A stretch of 19,303 nt of DNA from Candidatus Microgenomates bacterium (GTDB taxonomy: Bacteria > Patescibacteriota > Microgenomatia > Levybacterales > JACOYD01), in the NCBI GenBank assembly GCA_016182055.1, contig JACOYD010000046.1, positions 1 through 19,303 on the forward strand, read 5' to 3'. Both the position numbers and the translations under genes were made by a program. The notes under the pieces are model-generated. The model made no database searches and was not told the DNA's origin. It worked only from the letters and a program-made list of their open reading frames with translations. Positions 1-6,253 of the stretch are shown one piece after another. Every line of letters starts with the position of its first letter. Positions within the stretch are counted from its first letter, which is position 1.

Positions 1-562
1 TCAACGCTTTGGCCACCACCCGCAGACTATCAATATCCAATCCCGAATCAATCTCGTCCAAAATGGCAAACTTGGGTTTAAGAATTAACAGTTGAGCTAC
101 CTCCATTCTTTTTTTCTCGCCTCCCGAAAACCCATCATTGAGGTATCGGCTCATAAAACTTTCATCAAGACCGACTGTTTTTAAGGCTTGACTAACTTGC
201 TTTTTAAATTCGGAAAGAGGAATATTATCAGCCGAATGAAGCGCTTTGTAGGCAGTCCGCAAAAAAGCCAATACCGATACACCAGTCACTTCAATCGGAC
301 TTTGAAATGCCACAAACAACCCCTGCCTCGCCCGTTCTTCCGGTTTCATTCTCCGCATATCCTCTCCGTTAATTTTTAATTGGAAATTGGAAATTGGAAA
401 TTGGAAATTGGCATGGCCCATCAGGGCCATTGCCAGACTGGTTTTCCCCGCTCCATTTGGCCCCATCAGGGCATGAATTTCCCCGGGTTTAACAGTCAAA
501 CTAACGCCTTTGAGAATTTCTTTATTTTCAGTTGAAACAATTAAATTCTTAATTACTAACAT
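1..562 (-). CDS. sufC: SufC, Fe-S cluster assembly ABC ATPase (partial, C-terminus beyond window)
   Basis: SufC is the cytosolic ABC-type ATPase that, with SufB and SufD, forms the scaffold complex building iron-sulfur clusters. About 187 codons are present; the family is usually near 250, so the C-terminal quarter lies off the left edge. Visible are the start MLVIKNLIVS, the Walker A GPNGAGKT near residue 35, the Q-loop context VAFQSPIEVTGVS, the ABC signature FSGGEKKR and the Walker B/D-loop ILDEIDSGLDIDSL, all characteristic of SufC rather than of transporters. The ATG overlaps the stop of the upstream Rrf2 gene (ATGTTAG), implying translational coupling. Oddly, the segment just after MGH is encoded by a 7-bp tandem repeat (378-411), giving an unusual NFQFPISNFQ stretch about two residues longer than in E. 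coli SufC. Family assignment is firm. Confidence 0.94.
   Translation of the reverse strand, partial: MLVIKNLIVSTENKEILKGVSLTVKPGEIHALMGPNGAGKTSLAMALMGHANFQFPISNFQLKINGEDMRRMKPEERARQGLFVAFQSPIEVTGVSVLAFLRTAYKALHSADNIPLSEFKKQVSQALKTVGLDESFMSRYLNDGFSGGEKKRMEVAQLLILKPKFAILDEIDSGLDIDSLRVVAKAL
378..411. repeat. 7-bp tandem repeat (AATTGGA, about 4.9 copies) inside sufC
   Basis: Four exact copies of AATTGGA followed by AATTGG lie wholly inside the sufC reading frame. Because the unit is not a multiple of three, gain or loss of a single copy would frameshift sufC downstream of Walker A; the present copy number keeps the frame open. Confidence 0.95.
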
Positions 563-813
563 AGTTTATCCAAAGTAATCTTGTACAAATTTCTAATAGG
601 CTGGCGGGCCAGTTGATATCCGCCGTTTTTCCCCTCAATGGCAGTGAGAATTCCCGCATGACGCAAATCAAGAGCAATTTGCCGTAAAAAGGGAAGAGCA
701 ATTTTTTCCTCACGGGAAATAGCAGAAAGAGCCACTGGCTCGGCCCCATGCCGCTTGGCCAGGCTGGTAACAAACCTAATTCCATATTCTTCTCTTTTGG
801 AATGGGTCAACAT
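556..813 (-). CDS. Minimal Rrf2-family winged-helix regulator (SufR/IscR-like)
   Basis: An 85-aa protein matching the DNA-binding half of the Rrf2 family (IscR, NsrR, SufR-like). The start region (SKREEYGIRFVTSLA), the recognition segment (ALPFLRQIALDLRHAGILTAIEGKNGGYQLAR) and the wing GGYQLAR are typical. Normal members are about 135-165 aa and carry three cysteines for an Fe-S cluster after the wing; here the protein stops soon after the wing with one terminal Cys, so cluster binding in the usual way looks impossible. It overlaps sufC and has its own promoter with a palindrome over the -10 box, so autoregulation of an rrf2-suf operon is the likely role (inferred from context). Whether it still senses Fe-S, perhaps through another protein, cannot be told. 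Confidence 0.85.
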   Translation of the reverse strand: MLTHSKREEYGIRFVTSLAKRHGAEPVALSAISREEKIALPFLRQIALDLRHAGILTAIEGKNGGYQLARQPIRNLYKITLDKLC

Positions 814-838
814 ATAAAAAACTTATACTAAAGTAGTC

Positions 839-869
839 TTAGTTTAACTAAAGTTGAAGATTTTGTCAA
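839..869 (-). promoter_or_regulatory. Promoter and palindromic operator of the rrf2-sufC operon
   Basis: On the minus strand a perfect -35 TTGACA (869-864) is followed after exactly 17 bases by TAAACT (846-841) as -10. The -10 lies inside the perfect 13-bp palindrome TTAGTTAAACTAA (839-851), and the octamer ACTTTAGT occurs here and again about 20 bases downstream. The arrangement would let a dimeric winged-helix repressor block RNA polymerase. The predicted transcript start is about 20 bases before the ATG, and no SD is visible. Confidence 0.7.
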
Positions 870-1157
870 CTAAAAAATTACTTTCCCCAAAATATTTTCT
901 TTATTAATTGACCCAAAAGTTCGGCTGTCGGTGGAAGATTTGGGATTATCACCGGCCACAAAATATTTCTTACTCTTAGTATTGGTAATTCGTTTTAACA
1001 GTAACCGCCGACTGCGCGGATCTTTGATAACAACCACATCGCTAATTTTCGGTGGTCTAAATAAATAAGGTAGATAGCTAACTAAAACCGTCTGGCCTTC
1101 TTGGAAGTTCGGCTCCATGCTGTGGCCTGAAACCACAAACCTCATGAGGAGAATCAT
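870..1157 (-). CDS. sodX: Nickel superoxide dismutase maturation protease (S26 type, SodX-like)
   Basis: A 95-aa soluble relative of signal peptidase I. The catalytic Ser13 sits in SGHSMEP, the general-base Lys55 in LLLKRI, and the conserved end box is AGDNPKSSTDSR. No membrane helix is present, unlike LepB. Its ATG overlaps the stop of the nickel SOD gene (ATGA), which is the classical arrangement in which this protease removes the SOD propeptide to free the N-terminal histidine. The substrate is therefore inferred to be the neighbouring NiSOD, with cleavage before His21. A start at Met5 is also possible. Family and role are well supported by context; the symbol follows usage for this protease family. 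Confidence 0.85.
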   Translation of the reverse strand: MILLMRFVVSGHSMEPNFQEGQTVLVSYLPYLFRPPKISDVVVIKDPRSRRLLLKRITNTKSKKYFVAGDNPKSSTDSRTFGSINKENILGKVIF

Positions 1158-1522
1158 TTTACATCAACCGCTCGTTTGTTGTCGCTGCAAAGTTTAGTTG
1201 CTTTCCAGACAACTTCGTGAAGATTGGGAAATTTCTCCAAGTGTTCCGCCTTAAAGTAATCCGTCCACAAAATTAATACTTCTCTTTTGCAAGCTTCAGC
1301 ATGTTGTTCTTTGGTAAGTACCATTCGCACAAAGGAATTTCTGTCGTTGACTGCCGGATTTTCTTTGGGCAAGGCATTTATTTTTTGCACCATGGCCAAA
1401 ACCGTTTTGGCTGCCAGCTGGGCAGTGTGAGGATCGTAAATCCCGCAGGGCACATCACAGTGGGCATAAACCGTTTGAAGCGGGAAAAATTTATCAATTA
1501 ATTTTAAAAACAGTCCTGTCAT
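1154..1522 (-). CDS. sodN: Nickel-containing superoxide dismutase precursor
   Basis: NiSOD disproportionates superoxide to oxygen and peroxide in the cytoplasm as a homohexamer. The 122-aa precursor has a 20-residue propeptide ending TVYA and then the nickel hook HCDVPCGIYDP, which supplies His1, Cys2, Cys6 and Tyr9 of the mature enzyme. The remainder (LAAKTVLAMVQKI, SFVRMVLTKEQHAEACKREVLILWTDYFK, VWKATKLC) matches the four-helix bundle. The mature form is about 102 aa, slightly shorter than the usual 117. It starts 9 bases after the MBL hydrolase gene and overlaps the maturation protease, so it is the middle of an operon. No SD is visible. No metal-uptake gene or Nur-type regulator is in the window. 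Confidence 0.93.
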   Translation of the reverse strand: MTGLFLKLIDKFFPLQTVYAHCDVPCGIYDPHTAQLAAKTVLAMVQKINALPKENPAVNDRNSFVRMVLTKEQHAEACKREVLILWTDYFKAEHLEKFPNLHEVVWKATKLCSDNKRAVDVK

Positions 1523-1531
1523 ACTTTTAAT

Positions 1532-2206
1532 TTAGCTTATTTGCGGCAAAATTTCAACCCGCGAATTGGTCACGCCCCTTTTAAATCTTTCTTCTGCCTG
1601 CCTGTATCCTTCTCCCAGCAGAGCTTTGTAGTGCATGGGGATGGTAATTTTGGCGGAAATCTCATTGGCCGCCTGTATTGCCTCCTCCACGTCCATCACA
1701 TACTGTGGCCCGCCAATGGGCAGCATGGCAATATCTAAATTTTCCCCTTTAAGTAATTTCATTTCATCTGTAAAGTCCGTATCTCCTGCGTGGTAAACCT
1801 TCCCGCCGTTAACATAAAATATATATCCCACCCAGTTATTGACCTTGGGATGGGCTTGTAAGCGGGCAGGGTTGGTATTGTATGCGGCAATCGTCTTAAA
1901 TTTGACATTTTTAACCTGGTATTCTTTATTGGGCGAAACCGAAACTTTTTCATTATTAACCGCCAGTTTAGCCAGGCAGTCGGGAGGAGCTACAAAAACT
2001 GTTTCTGTTTTAACCAGCTTGGCAATATCATTTGGAGACAGATGATCGGGATGGGCGTGTGTAATAAAAAGTAAATCGGCAGGCTCTAAGAAAGAAAGAG
2101 TATTGGGAAAGTTGTAAGGGTCGATGTAATAAATAGTATTTCCCGAAACATGGTCAACCAGCTTAAAACTGGCATGTCCATACCAGGTGATATCACTTAT
2201 TTCCAT
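1532..2206 (-). CDS. UPF0173-type MBL-fold metal-dependent hydrolase
   Basis: A 224-aa metallo-beta-lactamase-fold protein. It begins with ITWYGHASF, has the metal motif THAHPDH, then AGDTDFTDEMK supplying the bridging Asp, and PMHYKALLGEG supplying a late His. This pattern is that of the UPF0173/YtkL group of soluble hydrolases, whose substrates are mostly unknown. The Met at 2206 is chosen because the family starts right before the first strand; Mets at 2218 and 2242 are in frame but lie deeper in the upstream gene, and no SD decides the matter. With this start it overlaps the upstream serine hydrolase by 14 bases. Function beyond hydrolase is not predictable. Confidence 0.86.
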   Translation of the reverse strand: MEISDITWYGHASFKLVDHVSGNTIYYIDPYNFPNTLSFLEPADLLFITHAHPDHLSPNDIAKLVKTETVFVAPPDCLAKLAVNNEKVSVSPNKEYQVKNVKFKTIAAYNTNPARLQAHPKVNNWVGYIFYVNGGKVYHAGDTDFTDEMKLLKGENLDIAMLPIGGPQYVMDVEEAIQAANEISAKITIPMHYKALLGEGYRQAEERFKRGVTNSRVEILPQIS

Positions 2207-3146
2207 ACTTAAAATCATACACCATTTGGGAAATTTTGGCAATTGTTTTAACGGCCTCCTCTTCGGTATCGTTAATATCGCTTGACAAAACCCCCAAAAA
2301 GTAAGTGGCGTCTCCCTTTTTAATCAGGCCCACGTCATGAATATTGCCTACTTCATTGCCGATTTTGTGGAACACTGAAACATCTTTGGGCAAAAGAGCC
2401 GGCAGTCTATCCTCAAAATCAGTCTCCAGCAAAAAATCAAACATTTCTGCGGTGGCGGCAAAACCGGCAATTTCATTATTTTTTATTTTCTTAAATAATA
2501 GCTCGACGTCGGAAAGAGAGGTCTTGTTGTCGGAAAGAGAGGTCTGTTTCATACCCCAGCTCTCAATCAGACTCTGTATTTTTCCATCGCCAATTACTGT
2601 TCGCAAGATATATTCGGCAGTGTTATCGGACTTTTCTATTAACAGCCGGGCCAGTGTTTTAAGGGAATAAATAGTGCCCGGGGCGTCATAACGAATTGTC
2701 CCCGTACCGTAATCTTGAATATCCCTTGCCTGAAGACTGATTGTTTCATCCAAATCTATTTCTTTTCTGTCAGCCAAAAAATAGGCAGAGGCCAGTACAA
2801 AAAGTTTATTAACAGAAGCCGCCCGATGAATCACATTTTTATTTAAGTCAAGACTTTGGTCTTTACTATAGTCAACAAAGTAGACGCTCCATGAACCTTT
2901 CTTGGTATCGACCAATTCTTTTATGTCCTTTTCTAAATCGGCCAGAGATTTTTTGCTTTTATCAAAGCTATCTTTTGCTAAAAGCTCGCTGGAATCTTGT
3001 AAGGTATCTTTAATAAAAAATCCGCCGGACCACTTAAGAACCAAAAAGAGAATTAGTAAAAACACCAGGCCGAAAAGAAAGCGCTTGGGGGAAAAGCGAT
3101 GTTTTGGTCTTCTGCTTGAATGTGAGTATCGCAAAATATTTTCCAT
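2193..3146 (-). CDS. Membrane-anchored serine hydrolase, class A beta-lactamase fold
   Basis: A 317-aa protein with a basic N-terminus, one transmembrane helix (about residues 22-39) and an extracytoplasmic beta-lactamase2-type domain. The three active-site motifs of the family are visible: SxxK as S111-V-N-K114, SDN at 173-175, and K-I-G at 261-263 in place of KTG. No ExxLN motif is seen in the Omega-loop region, where Glu166 of true class A enzymes would deacylate the drug adduct. A penicillin-binding or D,D-carboxypeptidase-like activity on cell wall or another acyl substrate is therefore more likely than resistance. Around residues 202-213 the sequence TSLSDNK/TSLSD is encoded by a 16-bp direct repeat of period 21. 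It starts one base after comM and overlaps the MBL gene. Confidence 0.85.
   Translation of the reverse strand: MENILRYSHSSRRPKHRFSPKRFLFGLVFLLILFLVLKWSGGFFIKDTLQDSSELLAKDSFDKSKKSLADLEKDIKELVDTKKGSWSVYFVDYSKDQSLDLNKNVIHRAASVNKLFVLASAYFLADRKEIDLDETISLQARDIQDYGTGTIRYDAPGTIYSLKTLARLLIEKSDNTAEYILRTVIGDGKIQSLIESWGMKQTSLSDNKTSLSDVELLFKKIKNNEIAGFAATAEMFDFLLETDFEDRLPALLPKDVSVFHKIGNEVGNIHDVGLIKKGDATYFLGVLSSDINDTEEEAVKTIAKISQMVYDFKYGNK
2508..2544. repeat. Direct repeat, 16 bp with period 21, in serine hydrolase gene
   Basis: The word GTCGGAAAGAGAGGTC occurs at 2508-2523 and again at 2529-2544 with five bases between. The period of 21 bases keeps the frame and repeats TSLSD in the Omega-loop region of the protein. 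Confidence 0.95.
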
Positions 3147-3147
3147 T

Positions 3148-4677
3148 CTACTCTCCTTTTGGCCGATACTGCAATGCCTCGGCTATATGAGCCGGAGAAA
3201 TAACAGAGACTGCCTCCAGATCGGCAATGGTGCGGGCGGTTTTAATTATTCTGTGATAGGCGCGGGCAGACAGATTCATTCGCGATACCGCCATGCGCAA
3301 AAGCTCAAAACAGGCACTATCAAGTCTGCAAAATTCCTTAACTAATCTGGTAGTCATCTCACTGTTGCTGGTAATTGATAATTTCTTAAATCGATAAAGC
3401 TGTCTATCGCGGGCTTTTTGCACCCTCTTGCGAACCGTTTTTGAAGACTCAACTTCCGGCTTTTTACTTTCCGCCGCCAGTTTTTCCACCTTTACCGCCG
3501 GTACATCAATATGCATGTCAATTCTATCCAAAATAGGTCCTGAAATTCGTTTTTGATAGCGGGTGATTTGGAAAATACTGCACCGGCACTCATGAGAAGG
3601 ATCGCCAAAATAGCCGCAGGGGCAGGGGTTGGAAGCGGCAATCAGCATAAACTTGGAGGGAAAAGTAATTCTGCCTCGGGCCCGAGATACCGTCACAAAA
3701 CCATCTTCCATGGGCTGGCGCATACTCTCCAGCACATGACGGGGAAACTCCGGCAGTTCATCCATAAAAAGCGTGCCCCGGTGGGCCAAAGAAATTTCTC
3801 CCGGCTTAGGCATAGCTCCTCCGCCTATCAAACCTATGTAGCTGGTGGTGTGATGAGGATTTCGAAATGGCCGCTTTTTGATAATTGACTCATTTCCCAA
3901 AAGACCGGCGATGCTATAAATTTTTGTAACATCAAGCGCCTCTTCAAAGGTAAGTCTGGGAAGGATTGAGGGCAATGTTCGAGCCAGCATGGTTTTTCCG
4001 GCCCCCGGGGGGCCCTTCATAAAAAGATTATGAGCGCCGGCTGCGGCGATTTCCAAAGCTCTTTTGGCCTGTTCCTGACCTTTAATATCGGATAAATCAA
4101 ATTCATACAACGTGTCATCATGAAAAAGCGGAGCAACTTTTATCAGCGGATTGGGAGTAATAGATTCTGTGCCATTTAGGTGCTTAAACAAGGAAAGAAG
4201 CGAGGCCAGCGGATAAACAGTGACACCTTTGATAATTGCCGCCTCTTTGGCATTGACTTGGGGCAGAAAAATTTTTTGGTAGCCAAGTCTGGCGGCCAGC
4301 ATTACTTGAGGCAGTACGCCAATAGTATGCCTCAGGCTTCCGTCAAGCGAAAGTTCACCCAAAAAAAGACTATCGGAAATATCCGTACTTAACTGCTCGC
4401 TGGCAATAAGAATACCTAAGGCAATGGGCAAATCGTAGCTTGGACCTTCTTTTGGCAAGTCAGCCGGGGCCAAATTTACAATAATTCTTTTGGCCGGAAA
4501 ATCGGCGCCGCTATTTTTAACGGCCGCCCGTACTCGCTCCCTTGACTCTTCCACAGCCTTATCGGGAAGTCCGACTATGGTAAAAGAGGGTAATCCTTGA
4601 GCAGCAATGTCAACTTCTACCTCAATTGGCACTGCATCAAGTCCAAGTATGGCAGAAGAATTAACTTTGGCAAGCAT
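3148..4677 (-). CDS. comM: ComM/YifB-family AAA+ ATPase (branch-migration helicase)
   Basis: A 509-aa protein with the family layout: an N-terminal Lon-S5-like domain (about 1-170; VEVDIAAQGLPSFTIVGLPD, NLAPADLPKEGPSYDLPIALG), then a Mg-chelatase-type AAA+ core with Walker A GPPGAGKT at 222-229 and Walker B TLFMDELPEF near 302-311, a Cys cluster NPCPCGYFGD..HECRC (350-366) and the C-terminal Mg_chelatase_C part (LSARAYHRIIKTARTIADLE). ComM promotes branch migration during integration of transformed DNA. It lies 88 bases after the pilin that ends the T4P operon, a sensible place for a competence gene. The 88-base gap contains an ACCCG/CGGGT inverted pair without a U tract, not enough to call a terminator. 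Length is typical and the call is firm. Confidence 0.93.
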   Translation of the reverse strand: MLAKVNSSAILGLDAVPIEVEVDIAAQGLPSFTIVGLPDKAVEESRERVRAAVKNSGADFPAKRIIVNLAPADLPKEGPSYDLPIALGILIASEQLSTDISDSLFLGELSLDGSLRHTIGVLPQVMLAARLGYQKIFLPQVNAKEAAIIKGVTVYPLASLLSLFKHLNGTESITPNPLIKVAPLFHDDTLYEFDLSDIKGQEQAKRALEIAAAGAHNLFMKGPPGAGKTMLARTLPSILPRLTFEEALDVTKIYSIAGLLGNESIIKKRPFRNPHHTTSYIGLIGGGAMPKPGEISLAHRGTLFMDELPEFPRHVLESMRQPMEDGFVTVSRARGRITFPSKFMLIAASNPCPCGYFGDPSHECRCSIFQITRYQKRISGPILDRIDMHIDVPAVKVEKLAAESKKPEVESSKTVRKRVQKARDRQLYRFKKLSITSNSEMTTRLVKEFCRLDSACFELLRMAVSRMNLSARAYHRIIKTARTIADLEAVSVISPAHIAEALQYRPKGE

Positions 4678-4765
4678 ATAACACTTCTCATATCCGCTCC
4701 CGCCGCCAAAACCCGCTACCTTAAAGGCATACGGGTAGATGGCGCAAAACGTCTTTTCTCAAATC

Positions 4766-5200
4766 TTACCGCTTAATCGTAATACTAGATCCGGCTGTCT
4801 CTGCTGTTGCCGATGCTACAATACGAGTTCCCTCTTTAAAGATCACGTATTTCGTATCCGCAGCTGTGCCGGTTGATGGATCCGCCGGTATAGCCGCAAC
4901 GTAATCTGGTGCAAGCAATGTTAAATCAACAAGTCCCGCACCTGTTCCTATGTTTGTTGGCGTTGCAGTAATTACGCTTGGAAGATTACCATTACTGTCT
5001 GCAGCATATTGGTAAACTGCGCTTACTATTGCGCTTATATCTGCTCTGCGCTGTGTGTCTCTGGCTGAAGCAAACTGTCTACCGGGATTTACCGCCACCG
5101 CTACCACTGCTGTTAAAATTGCGATAATTCCAATGACAACTAAAAGCTCAATCAAAGTGAAACCCTTTTGCAGGGCAGAAAATTTTGTCTTGAGTTTCAC
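4766..5200 (-). CDS. Type IV prepilin, probable major pilin (GTG start)
   Basis: The 144-aa prepilin has a 12-residue basic leader ending ALQKG, cleavage G/F, and the helix FTLIELLVVIGIIAILTAVVAVAVNP, followed by the ARDTQRRADISAIVSAVYQY pattern common in pilins of candidate-phylum bacteria. The remaining globular part is rich in Ala, Thr and Asp and has no cysteine pair. The start is GTG at 5200, because a strong SD (AGGAGGTGAT, 5213-5204) stands at proper distance; an upstream in-frame ATG at 5236 overlaps the previous stop but has no SD and would give an overlong leader. It is the last gene of the T4P block and has the best SD there, as expected for the abundant subunit; that it is the major pilin is inferred. 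Confidence 0.88.
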   Translation of the reverse strand: MKLKTKFSALQKGFTLIELLVVIGIIAILTAVVAVAVNPGRQFASARDTQRRADISAIVSAVYQYAADSNGNLPSVITATPTNIGTGAGLVDLTLLAPDYVAAIPADPSTGTAADTKYVIFKEGTRIVASATAETAGSSITIKR

Positions 5201-5203
5201 TAT

Positions 5204-5213
5204 ATCACCTCCT
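5204..5213 (-). promoter_or_regulatory. Strong Shine-Dalgarno deciding the GTG start of the pilin
   Basis: AGGAGGTGAT is located directly before the GTG at 5200 and is the strongest SD in the window. It lies inside the longer ATG-initiated frame and so argues against the ATG at 5236. Confidence 0.85.
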
Positions 5214-5232
5214 CTCTTATACTTACTCACCT

Positions 5233-5760
5233 TCATTTTCCAATAATTATTTGTATATCAAAGGGATAAGACTCATCAAGTTGTTCAAATTTTATTTCTG
5301 CCGATTTTGTACCAAATTTTTCCGCAATTCTATCTTTATAAAACAAAACTTGACTTTTAAGTGAAACACTGCTGCCTGTTACTTCTGTTTCACTGTTGGC
5401 CGTTCGCAAAACACTAATTCCTAAACCCGTCAACTCATCGGCCAGCGTCTTGGCCGCCAGAGGTATTCCGCTTCCATTTATCACCTCTGCCGTAACGCTT
5501 GTTTTTTGTTCTTGATTTAGCGTAGCAGAGGAAACATTGGCTGTCAAGCCCCTTCTTTCTTCGATATAGAAAACTATTTCATCAAAGGAACTATCCAGGG
5601 CAATCGGTGGTGAAACTTGCCTTTCCGACAGCCAAAATGGCTTCACAACAGTATTTACCATCGTATTTATAAATATCGCCAAAGCCGCCAGAAAAACAAT
5701 CGCTAAAATTGCCACCACTACGGTATTGGCGGTAATGTTTATATTATTGAGCTGACGCAT
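5233..5760 (-). CDS. Membrane protein with LytR_C domain in T4P operon
   Basis: A 175-aa protein with a cytoplasmic N-terminus, one transmembrane helix (about 12-35) and an exported C-terminal domain (about 87-173). That domain begins with VTAEVINGSGIPLAAKTLAD, followed by ELTGLGISVL, which fits the LytR_cpsA_psr C-terminal (LytR_C) domain, a fold otherwise found behind wall-polymer ligases or alone. No catalytic LCP domain is present. It overlaps PilO by 17 bases and ends four bases inside the ATG-initiated version of the pilin frame, so it is clearly part of the operon. A role in coupling the pilus to the cell wall, or as a PilP-like partner of PilO, is inferred only from position. Confidence 0.75.
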   Translation of the reverse strand: MRQLNNINITANTVVVAILAIVFLAALAIFINTMVNTVVKPFWLSERQVSPPIALDSSFDEIVFYIEERRGLTANVSSATLNQEQKTSVTAEVINGSGIPLAAKTLADELTGLGISVLRTANSETEVTGSSVSLKSQVLFYKDRIAEKFGTKSAEIKFEQLDESYPFDIQIIIGK

Positions 5761-6253
5761 AAAGATTAGCTCTCATAATAATTTTATTTTTTCCTTTTAT
5801 TCCTGTAGGGGAATCCGCATCCAGGCGGGAAATCGCAAAAAGATATTTTCCATTGATAATGCCACTCAAAAAACGGACGACATTTGGATAGTCGCCTTCT
5901 ACCGTTATGCTAACCGGCATCACAGGGTTGCCGTTTCCGTCTTTTACCAACTCTTCGCTCTCAAAATGAAACTCCGCCAAAACCAAAGATCCGGCCGCCA
6001 AACTGTCAATAAAACTGACTACGGAAACAAAATCCTTTTTGGCGGGAAATGCTTCCTGTAACAGGCTTACCGAATCGCTTTTGGCAGAAAGGTTTGCCGA
6101 AAGTACGGGAATAACCTTTTGATCCTTTTCTAACTGAACCAGCTGTTTTTTCTTTTCACTGGCATCTTTTGAAATATTGCCGATAGCCAGGGTGAGAATA
6201 AAAAAACCAATAACCGTAGTTCCAAGAAGTACCAGTAAAATACGCATGCTCAT
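5744..6253 (-). CDS. pilO: PilO-like type IV pilus inner-membrane protein
   Basis: A 169-aa bitopic protein with a transmembrane helix at about 4-26, a short coiled coil (SEKKKQLVQLEKDQKVI) and a ferredoxin-like C-terminal domain (LAEFHFESEELV, MPVSITVEGDYPNVVRFLSGI). Its length, topology and position directly after PilN identify it as PilO, which with PilN and PilM forms the alignment subcomplex linking the cytoplasmic motor to the pilus. Its ATG overlaps the stop of pilMN (ATGA). The sequence itself is poorly conserved, so the call relies on topology, the domain pattern and order. Confidence 0.82.
   Translation of the reverse strand: MSMRILLVLLGTTVIGFFILTLAIGNISKDASEKKKQLVQLEKDQKVIPVLSANLSAKSDSVSLLQEAFPAKKDFVSVVSFIDSLAAGSLVLAEFHFESEELVKDGNGNPVMPVSITVEGDYPNVVRFLSGIINGKYLFAISRLDADSPTGIKGKNKIIMRANLYASAQ

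Noticed and set aside
2193..3146. Beta-lactam resistance gene
   Set aside because: The Omega-loop Glu motif is not visible and KTG is altered; calling it a resistance enzyme would go beyond the sequence.
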